Source: an uncultured Corynebacterium sp.
GTDB taxonomy: Bacteria > Actinomycetota > Actinomycetes > Mycobacteriales > Mycobacteriaceae
Assembly: GCA_946223355.1 (NCBI GenBank)
Contig: CAMIPB010000010.1
Location: forward strand, 1-64,000
Length of the DNA: 64,000 bases
Direction of reading: 5' to 3'
Below, piece after piece: positions 31,330 through 40,967 of this stretch (its first letter is position 1; every line of letters starts with the position of its first letter). The position numbers were made by a program, and so were the translations under genes. The notes below the pieces were generated by a model. That model saw only the letters and a list, made by a program, of their open reading frames with translations, was not told the DNA's origin and searched no databases.

Positions 31330-34300
31330 TTACTGTGCAAACGCTTCGTCGAGAAGCTTCTTCTGCTCAAGCTGGTGAACCTTGGAGTTACCAGTGGAAG
31401 TAGAAGACTGCGCACGACGGGAAACGCGCTTCATCTTTGGCATATCTGGGATGAGCTCCGTCAAGTGCTCATTGTAGAACGGCCATGGGCCCTGGTTTGC
31501 TGGCTCATCCTGAACGAAGCGAATCTCCTCGGCGTTAGGGAATGCCGCGAATGCCTCGCGCAGACGGTTGAATGGGATTGGGTGCAACATCTCCACGCGG
31601 ACGATTGCTACGTCATCGCGGCCCTCGTCAGCCTTGCGCTTTGCCAACTCCCAGTAGATCTTGCCGGAGCACAGCATAATCGTCTTGACCTTGTCAGTAT
31701 CGCCAACCTTGTTGCCCTCACGGTCAACCAAATTCGGATCGTTGATGACGGACTGGAAGGACTTGACCTGAGTGAAGTCCTCAACAGAGGACACCGCAGC
31801 CTTATTGCGCAGCATCGACTTCGGTGTGAAGACGACTAGCGGGCGTCGCAAGTTGCCCATTGCGTGGCGGCGCAACAGGTGGAAGTGGTTAGCCGGGGTA
31901 GATGGCTGAGCCACGGTCATGGAACCTTCAGCACACAGCTGCAGGTAACGCTCGATGCGAGCTGAGGAGTGGTCAGGGCCCTGGCCCTCGTAGCCGTGTG
32001 GCAAGAGGAGAACCAGCTTAGAAGTCTCGCCCCACTTGGCCTCACCAGAGGAGACATACTCATCGATGATGGTTTGTGCACCGTTGGCGAAGTCGCCGAA
32101 CTGTGCTTCCCAAGCCACGAGTGCATCACGGTTAGCAATAGAGTAACCGTACTCAAAGCCCATGCCTGCGTACTCGGTCAAAGCGGAGTTATAGACCATG
32201 AATTTGCCGCCATTGCCCTTGGACTCAGCCAACTCTGCCAGACCGTTGAATTCGGTGGCATTGCTTGGGTCGTAGACAACCGCGTGACGCTGGGTGAAAG
32301 TACCACGGCGGGAATCCTCTCCGGCCAAACGGACCACGGTGCCCAGGTTTGCCAAAGAACCAAACGCGATGAGCTCACCCCAGCCCCAGTCAATGCTTCC
32401 TTCAGTTACAGACTTCAAGCGCTGCTTAGCCACCTTGGCAACGCGCTTATGCATCTCGAAGCCCTCTGGAGCATTAGCGTAAGCCTCGCCAATCTCCTTC
32501 ATTTCTTCAGCAGTGATGGAGGTGTCCAGACCATGTGGCAACTCCTGCGCAGAGGTGATACCTTCCTGTGCCTCTGGAGTGTACTTCTCTGCGGACTTAA
32601 CCTCGGAGAACACTGCTTCCATTTGCTCGTTGAAGTCGCGGGCTGCTGCTTCTGCTTCATCGGCGGACAAATCGCCGCGACCGATAAGTTCTTCGGTGTA
32701 GCGCTCACGCACGGACTTACGGTCAATGATGTTTTCGTACATCACTGGCTGGGTCATGGTTGGGTCATCAGCTTCGTTGTGGCCACGCAAGCGGTAGCAG
32801 ATGAGGTCAATGAAGACGTCTTTGCCGAACTCGCGACGGTACTCGGTAGCCAACTGGCCAACCCAAGCAACTGCTTCTGGGTTATCGCCGTTGACGTGGA
32901 AAACAGGGCAATCAAAGCCCTTAGCCAAGTCAGTAGCGTAGTGAGTGGAACGGCCGGAATCAGGGGTCGTCGTGAAGCCAATCTGGTTGTTGACGACAAC
33001 GTGCACGGTACCGCCGGTGGTGTAGCCACGCAGCTGGGATAGGTTGATGGTCTCCTGCACGATGCCCAAGCCGGCAAATGATGCGTCACCATGCAGCATC
33101 AGAGGTACAACGGAGAAACCTTCTGGGCCCTTGTCAAGCATGTCCTGTTTAGCTCGAGCCATACCCTCCATGACTGGATTAACAGCTTCCAAGTGAGATG
33201 GGTTTGCTGCCAGGGTGATATCAATCTCGCCCTCACCGAACATCTGGATGTGGCGACCCTCAGCGCCCAAGTGGTACTTCACGTCACCGGAACCGCCAGC
33301 CTGACCGCCGGTGAAGTTGCCTTCAAATTCGTTGAAGATCTGTGCCAATGGCTTGCCAACGATGTTGAACAAGACGTTCAAACGGCCGCGGTGTGGCATG
33401 CCGATGACGACCTCGTCCAAGCCCTGGCCAGCAGCAGTGTCAATAACAGAGTCCATCAGAGGAATCAAAGATTCAGCGCCTTCAAGGGAGAAACGCTTCT
33501 GGCCCACGTACTTGGTCTGCAAGAAGTTTTCGAATGCTTCCGCAGCATTAACCTTTTGCAGGATGTACTTCTGCTCTGCAGTGCTTGGCTTTGGCATGCC
33601 TGCCTCCAGGCGATCCTGCAGCCACTGGCGTTCATCGCGGTCCAGGATATGAGTGTATTCTGCACCGACCTTCAAGGTGTAAGCAGAACGCAAACGAGAC
33701 AGAACCTCGCGCAAGGTCATAGATTCCTTGCCACCGAAGCCGCCCACGTTAAAGGTACGATCCAGGTCCCAGATGCTCAGACCGTGAGTAGCGATGTCCA
33801 GATCGCGGTGATCAGGGAAAGGCAAACCCGGCTGGCGCCAATTCAATGGGTTGGTGTCAGCAATGAGGTGACCACGGGAGCGGTACGCCTCGATGAGCTG
33901 CATAACGCGTGTGTTCTTGTCCACACCGGCGTTAGGGAGGTCCTGGGCCCAACGCATTGGCTGGTAAGGAACACCCATTGCGTGGAAAAGTTCGTCCCAA
34001 AACTTGTCGTCGATAAGCAGTTGGGAAATGGTCTTGAGGAAGTCGCCGGACTCTGCACCCTGGATGACACGGTGGTCATAGGTTGAGGTCAAGGTAACCA
34101 GGCGGCCTACGCCTAGGTCTGCGAGGCGATCAGTGGATGCGCCAGCAAACTCAGCAGGGTAGTCCATGGAACCAACACCGATGATGGCGCCGGAACCCTT
34201 GGTCAAGCGGGCGATGGAGTGGCGGGTGCCAATGCCACCTGGGTTGGTGAGGTTAATGGTCACACCCGAGAAGTCATCCATGGTGAGCTTGCCCTTACGG

Positions 34301-35115
34301 GAGCGAGCCACGATGTCCTCGTAAGCATCCAGGAACTCAGAGAAAGACTTATTTTCACATTCCTTGATCGCGGCTACAACCAAAGCACGGGAGCCATCCT
34401 TCTGTGGGAGGTCAATAGCCAAGCCCAGGTTAATATGTTCTGGCTGTACGACGGTTGGCTTGCCATCCTGAACTTCGTAGCGCACGTTCATAGAAGGGTG
34501 AATTTGCGTTGCCTTTACAATGGCGTAGCCAATGATGTGGGTAAAGGAGATCTTTCCACCGCGGGTGCGCTTGAGGTGGTCATTGATCATAGAGCGGTTT
34601 TCCCACATGAGCTTGACTGGCATGTCACGCACAGTGGTCGCCGTTGGAATCTCCAATGACTCGTCCATGTTCTTCGCAATTGCCTTGAACATGCCCTTGA
34701 GTTGGGAAGCGCCAGCCTCAGGAGCTTCGCCGATGCGATCCATTGGGGATTCAGGAGCCTTGCGCCCGGACTTTACTGCTGGCTTTGCATCCGTCTTTTT
34801 AGCTTCTGCTTCCTTTGCGGCAGCAGTTACCTTAGTCTCTCGAGTTTCCTGCTTGGACTCCGTGGATTCAGCTGTAGGAGGTACAACCTTTGCATTTGCT
34901 GGTACAGACTGCTTAGCAGATGGCTTGCCTGCCTTGGATGCGTCGTCAGAAGCTGCGGCTGCACCAGATTTAGGTGCACCGTTGCTTTCAAAGTAATCGC
35001 GCCATTCCTGGTCCACAGACTTAGGATCGTTGCTGTACTGCAGGTACATCTCATCAATCAGCCATGCATTAGGGCCGTACATGCTCGCATTGCTCACAGC
35101 AGAAGCTCGCCTCAT
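31330..35115 (-). CDS. odhA: Fused 2-oxoglutarate dehydrogenase E2-E1 subunit OdhA
   Basis: The 1261-residue protein has an N-terminal E1 tail (NAWLIDEMYLQYSNDPKSVD) and an Ala/Lys-rich linker. A dihydrolipoyl succinyltransferase catalytic domain follows at about residues 150-390, ending DHRVIQGAESGDFL, and then a complete thiamine-diphosphate E1 (MPHRGRLNVLFNI, HGDASFAGLG with VVNNQIGFTT). No lipoyl domain is present, as in corynebacterial and mycobacterial OdhA/Kgd, which borrow lipoyl domains from the pyruvate dehydrogenase E2. The E2 active-site His is followed by Q-G where D-G is usual. It catalyses oxoglutarate oxidation in the TCA cycle. It is the last gene before its terminator. Confidence 0.96.
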   Translation of the reverse strand: MRRASAVSNASMYGPNAWLIDEMYLQYSNDPKSVDQEWRDYFESNGAPKSGAAAASDDASKAGKPSAKQSVPANAKVVPPTAESTESKQETRETKVTAAAKEAEAKKTDAKPAVKSGRKAPESPMDRIGEAPEAGASQLKGMFKAIAKNMDESLEIPTATTVRDMPVKLMWENRSMINDHLKRTRGGKISFTHIIGYAIVKATQIHPSMNVRYEVQDGKPTVVQPEHINLGLAIDLPQKDGSRALVVAAIKECENKSFSEFLDAYEDIVARSRKGKLTMDDFSGVTINLTNPGGIGTRHSIARLTKGSGAIIGVGSMDYPAEFAGASTDRLADLGVGRLVTLTSTYDHRVIQGAESGDFLKTISQLLIDDKFWDELFHAMGVPYQPMRWAQDLPNAGVDKNTRVMQLIEAYRSRGHLIADTNPLNWRQPGLPFPDHRDLDIATHGLSIWDLDRTFNVGGFGGKESMTLREVLSRLRSAYTLKVGAEYTHILDRDERQWLQDRLEAGMPKPSTAEQKYILQKVNAAEAFENFLQTKYVGQKRFSLEGAESLIPLMDSVIDTAAGQGLDEVVIGMPHRGRLNVLFNIVGKPLAQIFNEFEGNFTGGQAGGSGDVKYHLGAEGRHIQMFGEGEIDITLAANPSHLEAVNPVMEGMARAKQDMLDKGPEGFSVVPLMLHGDASFAGLGIVQETINLSQLRGYTTGGTVHVVVNNQIGFTTTPDSGRSTHYATDLAKGFDCPVFHVNGDNPEAVAWVGQLATEYRREFGKDVFIDLICYRLRGHNEADDPTMTQPVMYENIIDRKSVRERYTEELIGRGDLSADEAEAAARDFNEQMEAVFSEVKSAEKYTPEAQEGITSAQELPHGLDTSITAEEMKEIGEAYANAPEGFEMHKRVAKVAKQRLKSVTEGSIDWGWGELIAFGSLANLGTVVRLAGEDSRRGTFTQRHAVVYDPSNATEFNGLAELAESKGNGGKFMVYNSALTEYAGMGFEYGYSIANRDALVAWEAQFGDFANGAQTIIDEYVSSGEAKWGETSKLVLLLPHGYEGQGPDHSSARIERYLQLCAEGSMTVAQPSTPANHFHLLRRHAMGNLRRPLVVFTPKSMLRNKAAVSSVEDFTQVKSFQSVINDPNLVDREGNKVGDTDKVKTIMLCSGKIYWELAKRKADEGRDDVAIVRVEMLHPIPFNRLREAFAAFPNAEEIRFVQDEPANQGPWPFYNEHLTELIPDMPKMKRVSRRAQSSTSTGNSKVHQLEQKKLLDEAFAQ

Positions 35116-35273
35116 TTCCTTGCTTTATCGGGCTAGTTTATTTTGTCTTTATGACGTTCGTAGCACTTTGAATAGATCAAGGTAGGACGTTGTCCACCAG
35201 ATCGTTAAAGTGATCCACACTCAATCATACGGGGGAATCAGATTCGGACAACGAACACCTAGTTAAAGCACGC

Positions 35274-35312
35274 AAAAATTGTTATGCACTGCGTGAATGC
35301 ACCTTATAACAA
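35274..35312 (-). terminator. Probable terminator upstream of odhA
   Basis: On the reverse strand TTGTTAT (35312-35306) pairs with ATAACAA (35285-35279) around a loop with a short inner stem, followed by five T residues. It lies 33 bases after the stop of the membrane-protein gene at 35345. It separates that gene from odhA. Confidence 0.55.
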
Positions 35313-35344
35313 CCCCTAAAGGTGGGCACAACCCCACAAGTTGA

Positions 35345-36148
35345 CTAGTGATCAATGACCGTTGCAGCCCCGAAACTAGACGGCAACGGGTCTAGCTCTT
35401 CATGAGCGGAGGCAATCACATGCGCCGCGAGCTTGCGGTTTGCAACGGTACCCAATACCGCACCAATGCCCAAAGGCAGGATTTTGGAAAATAGAGACCA
35501 CCTCAACCGCTTGGAAGCACTCTTCATGAACGCCTTAGCCAAGCGGCCGTTAAGTCCCTTCAAAGTAGGGCCGGAAAAGTGAGATAACGTTGCCACTGAG
35601 GTCATGCCCTTCAGTGAGCTGGTATCACCCAGAACAGTCTGAACAATGGCGGAGGACTTATTTCCTAGCAAGACAATCAAAACGAGTGAACGACGTACTT
35701 CAGATTTACGGATATCGGCGCCGCGCAGGTAAGCCGATGCCACAATGTACCAAGCACTTGCGTCTAAAAAGAGCAGTGACTCAGCGCCAATTGCTGCTGC
35801 TCCCGTAAAGAAACCAATGCCTGGGATAGCTGCTGCGGCGCCGGCGGCTGCACCGCTTCCTGTAGCGATCTTTTGGAAATGGCCATCGATCATGTCCTGC
35901 ACCTGCAAAGGAGTTGCCTTCGGGTTTTTCTTCTTCAACCCGTTAACGTACTTCTCAATCGCACCGGATTGCATGGAAACAGCCCTATCTAATGCGCCCA
36001 AAAGGGTTTTTGCGGCGGTGTCTGGACTCTCCAAAGTCTCGCGGTAGGTGGCGTCATCCATGTCTTCTGGACGGCGTCCGGCCGCACCCGTATTGCGGGT
36101 AACCGGTGTGTTTTTCTGGTCGCCATTTCCGAAAGGGAGCAATCCCAT
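35345..36148 (-). CDS. Conserved membrane-associated protein upstream of odhA
   Basis: The 267-residue protein has a charged N-terminal 75 residues containing a helical stretch (GALDRAVSMQSGAIEKYVNG). A Gly/Ala-rich hydrophobic region (GSGAAAGAAAAIPGIGFFTG, residues about 97-135) and a second at the end (LFSKILPLGIGAVLGTVANR) follow. The Gly/Ala-rich region is loosely like EcsC proteins, but I would not assign it. A membrane protein of unknown function also flanks odhA/kgd in mycobacteria. It is monocistronic with its own terminator and divergent from the esterase. Confidence 0.65.
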   Translation of the reverse strand: MGLLPFGNGDQKNTPVTRNTGAAGRRPEDMDDATYRETLESPDTAAKTLLGALDRAVSMQSGAIEKYVNGLKKKNPKATPLQVQDMIDGHFQKIATGSGAAAGAAAAIPGIGFFTGAAAIGAESLLFLDASAWYIVASAYLRGADIRKSEVRRSLVLIVLLGNKSSAIVQTVLGDTSSLKGMTSVATLSHFSGPTLKGLNGRLAKAFMKSASKRLRWSLFSKILPLGIGAVLGTVANRKLAAHVIASAHEELDPLPSSFGAATVIDH

Positions 36149-36311
36149 TGTCTTTCTCCTTAACCTAAAAGTTCGTTATAACTAATATTTCTAATAAACA
36201 CATCTAGCAACGTCTTCGCGTAAAAGCGCTGACGTCTCTTACAACGGTACAAGTTTTTGAACCGTTCCCGTCGAGCTCCTTCTGACGCGAAATCGTTATA
36301 CAGTTAGATCT

Positions 36312-37952
36312 ATGTCTACGTCCCACGCCTCTTTAGACACCGGCGCACTCAGTGATGATCCACTTATAGTTCGCACTGCAAACGGAATTGTCCAGGGCGT
36401 AGATGTCAATGAGTCTGGTGTGTACTCCTGGAGAGGGATACCGTTTGGGCAAGACACCAGCGGGAACAGTAGGTTTGCTTCGCCCAAACCAGCGCAGCCG
36501 TGGTCGGGGATCTTGGATTGCACCGAGTACGGCAAGATAGCACCGCAGCCGACGTATTCCTGGACAGACCGCATCGCAGGCAGCGAAGATTGCCTGAACT
36601 TAGACGTAGTTCGTCCCGCTCATGAGAAATACTTGCCCGTCGTGGTGTATTTGCATGGTGGTTCATTCATCATGGGCTCAAGCCACGAAGAAATGCTGCG
36701 AGGCTACAACCTGGCGCGAAAGACCGACATTGTTTATGTTTCAGTCAATTTCCGGCTAGGAGCTTTGGGCTACCTTGACTTGCGCAGCCTGGGTGGGGAC
36801 TGCGCAGCTAACCCAGCCGTAGAAGATCAATTGCTGGCTCTAAAGTGGGTAAAAAGCAACATCAGCGCGTTTGGCGGTGACCCGGAAAATATAACTCTCA
36901 TGGGAGAGTCTGCGGGCGGCGCCGCGGTGCTCACACTCATGTCAGTGCCTTCTGCACATGGTCTTTTCCACCGTGCAATCGCACAATCCCCTCCGATTGG
37001 GCTCATCCACTCTCGTACCCAATCAACGTTGTGGGCGCGCGAGCTAGTGTCTCGCTTAGGGCTACCGCGAATGACCAGTGTCGAGGAACTTCGTCAGCAA
37101 GACTTCGCGGATATTGTCCGCGCTGGGCAATCCATGACGTGGGCGGGAAGGGAATTCCTACATCTCAACACCACTTATGCGCCCACCACTGATGATGTGC
37201 TCCTGCCCGAACACCCATTGGAAGCTTTTGCTCAGGGTAGCCAGGCACCTGTTCCGCTTATCATCGGTACGAATTCTGATGAAGCAAGCTTTAGTAAATT
37301 CGTTTTTCAACGGCAAAAGGCACGTTCCAAAGCAGCATTGCGATTGCTTAACTCATTTGATCCGGAAGGCGCCCCAAAGGTCGTTGAAGCTTACGACGGT
37401 GCGGTTGCGCGCACCGATTTTGCGGAATTGCTTGCCGACGCCCTCTTCTGGGCGCCCACCGTGGCTCTTGCGGAACGACATGCGGCGGTTCAGCCAACTT
37501 GGATGTATCGGTATGACTTCGCCCCAGCTGCGTTGCGCTGGATTGGCATCGGCGCCATGCACTCACTCGAGCTGAGCAATATTTTCGATGACCCGGACGC
37601 GTCTCGCTTGTCAATGCTCACCAAGATTGGTGATAACTCTGCGATGCAGAGGATTACCGAAGAGATGCAGTCACTGTGGGGCCAGTTTTTCCACGGCCAG
37701 GAACTAGATAGCTCTTGGCCACGATATGACGTATCAAAGCCTAACGAGGATAACGAGTCTGGCAAGGAAAAGTTACGGGCAACCCGAGTCTTCGACTCCG
37801 AGCCTCACCTCGAGTTTGATCCCAAAAGTGAAAAGCGACGAGCATGGGATAAATGCCGGATGACCGAGTGGGGAAAGGGACGCCCTGAGCTGGTTGCAGC
37901 GCTGGAATTTTTAAGCAGAACTATTGAACCTCGCGGTTTAGACAACGAGTAA
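36312..37952 (+). CDS. Type-B carboxylesterase/lipase
   Basis: The 546-residue alpha/beta hydrolase shows the type-B signatures. SEDCLNLDVVRP is the early 'EDCLxLN' motif, and YLHGGSFIMGS is the oxyanion-hole segment. The nucleophile elbow LMGESAGGAAVL has Ser near residue 199. A catalytic Glu is likely in NSDEASFSKF, and the His in AMHSLELSNIF near residue 417. It hydrolyses carboxylic esters; the natural substrate is unknown. There is no signal peptide, so it is cytoplasmic. It stands alone, divergent from the membrane protein at 35345. Confidence 0.92.
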   Translation: MSTSHASLDTGALSDDPLIVRTANGIVQGVDVNESGVYSWRGIPFGQDTSGNSRFASPKPAQPWSGILDCTEYGKIAPQPTYSWTDRIAGSEDCLNLDVVRPAHEKYLPVVVYLHGGSFIMGSSHEEMLRGYNLARKTDIVYVSVNFRLGALGYLDLRSLGGDCAANPAVEDQLLALKWVKSNISAFGGDPENITLMGESAGGAAVLTLMSVPSAHGLFHRAIAQSPPIGLIHSRTQSTLWARELVSRLGLPRMTSVEELRQQDFADIVRAGQSMTWAGREFLHLNTTYAPTTDDVLLPEHPLEAFAQGSQAPVPLIIGTNSDEASFSKFVFQRQKARSKAALRLLNSFDPEGAPKVVEAYDGAVARTDFAELLADALFWAPTVALAERHAAVQPTWMYRYDFAPAALRWIGIGAMHSLELSNIFDDPDASRLSMLTKIGDNSAMQRITEEMQSLWGQFFHGQELDSSWPRYDVSKPNEDNESGKEKLRATRVFDSEPHLEFDPKSEKRRAWDKCRMTEWGKGRPELVAALEFLSRTIEPRGLDNE

Positions 37953-38017
37953 CGCGCTGAGCAGGTAGGCTTGGCATCGCTTTCATATCCACACTCTTGC
38001 AGATAAGGCAGAAAAAC

Positions 38018-38893
38018 ATGAGCTTTTTCGAAGACATTGCCAACGCGTTGGACTCTGAGGGCATTGAATCACGTGTCAATGAAGACGTGATGTTTGTGCC
38101 GATTACCTCGGACCTAGAAATTCAGTTTGTTGAGATTGACCCGCTGTTGCCGGCCGCGAATGTTTATATCGCTGCAGCAGATGTCGATGAAGATGATGAA
38201 GCCTTTGAAGCTGTCCTTGTTTCTGTGGCATTCTCGGTGGATGACGCAGTTGAGGCAGTAGCTCGTCACATTGCCACGTACCAAGTAGTTACCGTGTTGC
38301 GGGACCTTCTAGAAGGCACTGACGAGCGCATTGCAGACCTGGAATTTACTCAAGATGAGTTCAATCCCAACCTGGTCATCGCTGACGTTGCTCAGGAATC
38401 TCAGTTGCGAGTTCTCGTGGAGGTTGTGGATAGTGTTCCTACCGCCATTGTTCGATTCCTCTCCTTTGACTTGGGAGACGAGTTTGACGACGACCGTGTG
38501 GTGGATGAAGACGATTTCTGGGTAACTGATGACCCGGATGATTTGTCAGAAGAAAACAAGAAACGTCTGTTCGGAGATGATGACGAAGACTTCGAAGACG
38601 AGGTCGAGGCAATCGTCGAGGTTCCGGTAGAGACCCTTGAGCTGGGTACGTACACAGATTTTGATCGCCTCTTCGACATCCTTTCTCTGGTGGCAGACCA
38701 AGCTGACGATTGGGAGTCTCAACTCGTTGTTTTCGACGAGGGCGAGTTCGATGAGCCCGATGTGTATGACATCTTCGGTGCGGATGACTTCGACGAGGAC
38801 GATATTGACGATGATGGGGTTGATTTCGACGATGACGATGAGGATATCGACGAAGACGACAGCGAAGATGAAGACAAGAACCCTAACCCTTAA
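38018..38893 (+). CDS. Very acidic protein, possibly YbjN-like
   Basis: Starting from the ATG at 38018 (AAGGCAG upstream), the 291-residue protein has two alpha/beta segments. MSFFEDIANALDSEGIESRV and the second half around LRDLLEGTDERIADLEF alternate with strand-rich parts, a layout reminiscent of the YbjN/bacterial sensory regulator fold. Its composition is dominated by Asp and Glu. The last 40 residues are almost only acidic (for example DFDDDDEDIDEDDSEDEDK). It has no signal, cysteine or membrane segment. Function unknown; the YbjN link is tentative. Confidence 0.6.
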   Translation: MSFFEDIANALDSEGIESRVNEDVMFVPITSDLEIQFVEIDPLLPAANVYIAAADVDEDDEAFEAVLVSVAFSVDDAVEAVARHIATYQVVTVLRDLLEGTDERIADLEFTQDEFNPNLVIADVAQESQLRVLVEVVDSVPTAIVRFLSFDLGDEFDDDRVVDEDDFWVTDDPDDLSEENKKRLFGDDDEDFEDEVEAIVEVPVETLELGTYTDFDRLFDILSLVADQADDWESQLVVFDEGEFDEPDVYDIFGADDFDEDDIDDDGVDFDDDDEDIDEDDSEDEDKNPNP

Positions 38894-38919
38894 CCAGAAG
38901 GGTCGAGCTCGCGGTTAAG
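38889..38919. terminator. Possible hairpin between convergent genes
   Basis: CTTAACC (38889-38895) and GGTTAAG (38913-38919) are perfectly complementary over 7 bases with a 17-base loop, between the convergent genes ending at 38893 and 38915. T tracts are lacking, so termination is uncertain. Confidence 0.35.
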
Positions 38920-39439
38920 CCGCTTCGGAGAACCCTTCGAAAAGGGAGATAGGTGAGTGGACGGGAAGGAAATTCTTGTCCACCATCCACACAAAGGTCG
39001 TTGCGGTCCCGGTCGAAATCTCGTGGACGGTATCTTCCATGCCCGCAGGGATGAGTGCTCGTACCCAAGCTTCTGAGACCGCCGGTGGGAGCTGGTATCC
39101 CTCTGGGTTAGTGATGCGTACGGCAATGAGGTACGCCGGCTCCCGGGTTTCTCCGAAGCCCCTTATTCGTGCGCGAGCACGCGGTCCTACTCGATGGCGA
39201 GTGATGGACATATTGAGCGCCGTTGCGCCGGCTGTAGCTGGAAGGTATTTTTGCGGAGGTCTCCACGTTGGGGTAGGGCGTGCTAAGGAGCGCGGATGGT
39301 GGATGACAGTTTGGATAGCAGATACGGTATCGGCGTGATTCTCCAGGATCTGCTGGGTGAGGTCGAAGGGGGTCAATGTTGAACGCTGAAATATCGTGTG
39401 TTTTTTCATGACTCGAATACTAAGGTTCGCCACAGACAT
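38915..39439 (-). CDS. Hypothetical protein, basic
   Basis: The 174-residue protein is basic and Pro-rich in the middle (HHPRSLARPTPTWRPPQKYL). It ends in a beta-rich part (EPAYLIAVRITNPEGYQLPP; TATTFVWMVDKNFLPVHSP). There is no signal peptide and no family I recognise. An alternative ATG at 39409 would shorten it by ten residues; neither has a clear ribosome site. The Arg-rich stretch (HRVGPRARARIRG) could contact nucleic acid, but this is speculation. It is divergent from the MFS transporter. Confidence 0.5.
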   Translation of the reverse strand: MSVANLSIRVMKKHTIFQRSTLTPFDLTQQILENHADTVSAIQTVIHHPRSLARPTPTWRPPQKYLPATAGATALNMSITRHRVGPRARARIRGFGETREPAYLIAVRITNPEGYQLPPAVSEAWVRALIPAGMEDTVHEISTGTATTFVWMVDKNFLPVHSPISLFEGFSEAA

Positions 39440-39513
39440 TCTCGGTTCACTAACCCGTAATTTTTAGAACATATTTTCTATAAAAGGGTTCGATCCCGCA
39501 ATAACTAGCGCTT

Positions 39514-39541
39514 TTGACGAAATGGTAATAGGGTCTAGATT
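39514..39541 (+). promoter_or_regulatory. Promoter of the MFS gene, probably leaderless
   Basis: TTGACG (39514-39519) and TAGATT (39536-39541) are separated by 16 bases, and the ATG at 39546 lies four bases after the -10 box. No Shine-Dalgarno fits, so the message should begin at or near the ATG. Confidence 0.55.
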
Positions 39542-39545
39542 CACC

Positions 39546-40787
39546 ATGGCGGACGAAACTAAAAATGTTGAAACTCGGGGCACCCCACAAATTCCGTATG
39601 AGATCTGGATTTTGGTGGCAGCAGCATTTCTTATTGCTCTTGGCTACGGATTGATTGCTCCACTGCTGCCTCAATTTGTGGTCAGTTTTGACGTTTCAAT
39701 GGCTGCTGCCGGTGCAGTCATTTCCATCTTTTCCGTCTCGCGTTTGTTGTTTGCCCCGATGTCGGGCGAGCTTATCAACCGGATTGGTTCTCGCCGCGTT
39801 TATCTCACGGGATTGATGACCGTGGCTGTGACCACTGGGCTAGTCGCCCTGGCTCAGGACTACTGGCATATTTTTGCATTGCGGGCTCTCGCAGGCGTCG
39901 GTTCAACTATGTTCACCGTATCTGCGATGGGGCTCATCGTACGCATGTCACCACCGACGATTCGCGGCAAGTGTTCCGCGACCTATGCAACCGCATTCTT
40001 GCTAGGAAATGTCGTTGGTCCGGTACTTGGTGCCTCTCTCGCTTTCCTGGGATTTAGATGGCCTTTTGCCATTTACGGAATGGGTGTTGGGTTGGCTGCA
40101 CTGTTCGTCTGGTGGCGTATGCCTAAAGATGACATTGCCGCCGTGCAGGAAGATGCTAAGCACACAATGAGCCTGCATGAGGCATGGAAAGACAATGCCT
40201 ACCGCGCGGTACTAACCTCTAGTTTTGTGCAGGGCTGGATTAATTTCGGTGTGAGGGTTTCTGTACTCCCACTGTTCGCGGCTTCGATTTTTGCCAACGG
40301 TGCTGCTGCATCTGGCTTTGCCCTAGCTGCCTTCGCTGCGGGCAATGCGTTGGTGCTGCAGTTTTCGGGCAATTTGGCGGACCGCTATGGCCGAAAACCT
40401 CTTATTATTAGCGGGCTGGTTGGTTCCGGCATCTTTATGGGCTTGCTTAGCTTCGCGGACACTATCCCTACATTGCTTATTGCCTCCGCTTTGGCCGGCG
40501 GCGCATCCGGGCTAATTAACCCCGCTCAGCAAGCTGTGGTCGCAGATATCATCGGCAACGATCGCTCTGGCGGCAAAGTCGTGTCCACCTTTCAGATGGC
40601 GCTGGACCTCGGGCAAATCATCGGTCCCATCTTCATCGGCGCGCTTGCCGACGCCTACAGCTTCCACACCGCGTTCCTCATCTGTGGTGCAGTTTCCCTC
40701 ATCGGCATTATCGCCTGGTCATTTGGCCGCGAGACATTGCCCACCGCGCGTCCGGTTTTGAAAACACTGCCACGGCTAAGGCGCTAG
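39546..40787 (+). CDS. MFS transporter, drug:H+ antiporter 1 type
   Basis: The 413-residue protein has twelve predicted helices. GELINRIGSRRVYLTG lies in loop 2-3 (the MFS 'G..aDr.GrR' signature). The inner repeat GNLADRYGRKPLIISG is in loop 8-9, and GNVVGPVLGASLAFLG lies in helix 5 (the antiporter motif C form GxxxGPxxGG). This composition is typical of DHA1 exporters; the substrate is unknown. A transporter of this kind also lies between odhA/kgd and deaD in mycobacteria. ATG 39546 is preferred to 39522 because the promoter ends just before it. Confidence 0.88.
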   Translation: MADETKNVETRGTPQIPYEIWILVAAAFLIALGYGLIAPLLPQFVVSFDVSMAAAGAVISIFSVSRLLFAPMSGELINRIGSRRVYLTGLMTVAVTTGLVALAQDYWHIFALRALAGVGSTMFTVSAMGLIVRMSPPTIRGKCSATYATAFLLGNVVGPVLGASLAFLGFRWPFAIYGMGVGLAALFVWWRMPKDDIAAVQEDAKHTMSLHEAWKDNAYRAVLTSSFVQGWINFGVRVSVLPLFAASIFANGAAASGFALAAFAAGNALVLQFSGNLADRYGRKPLIISGLVGSGIFMGLLSFADTIPTLLIASALAGGASGLINPAQQAVVADIIGNDRSGGKVVSTFQMALDLGQIIGPIFIGALADAYSFHTAFLICGAVSLIGIIAWSFGRETLPTARPVLKTLPRLRR

Positions 40788-40813
40788 CGCATGTTTACGT
40801 GCGCATCTTTCGT
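40787..40813 (+). terminator. Likely terminator of the MFS gene
   Basis: GCGCATG (40787-40793) pairs with CGTGCGC (40798-40804), six Watson-Crick pairs and one wobble, with a TTTA loop, beginning at the stop codon and followed by ATCTTTCGT. The tail is only moderately T-rich. Confidence 0.5.
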
Positions 40814-40967
40814 TCCTGTCCGGAATGGTTGAATTTTTCCGCCACCTCCCGTGTCTTGTTTACGAGACTCTTCAGTGCATTGTTTGCTATATTTCCAGTG
40901 TTTTGTGCCATAGCCTTAAAGGGTTAATGACGTGGATTACATCCAGCGGAGTGAGTGAGGCGCAAAA

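Noticed and set aside
31969..33042. 357-codon forward frame inside odhA
   Set aside because: It lies wholly within the opposite-strand OdhA coding region; its sequence is composition-driven and has no recognisable domain.
33091..34086. 331-codon forward frame inside odhA
   Set aside because: Same reason: antisense to a highly conserved enzyme, with no start signal or family match.
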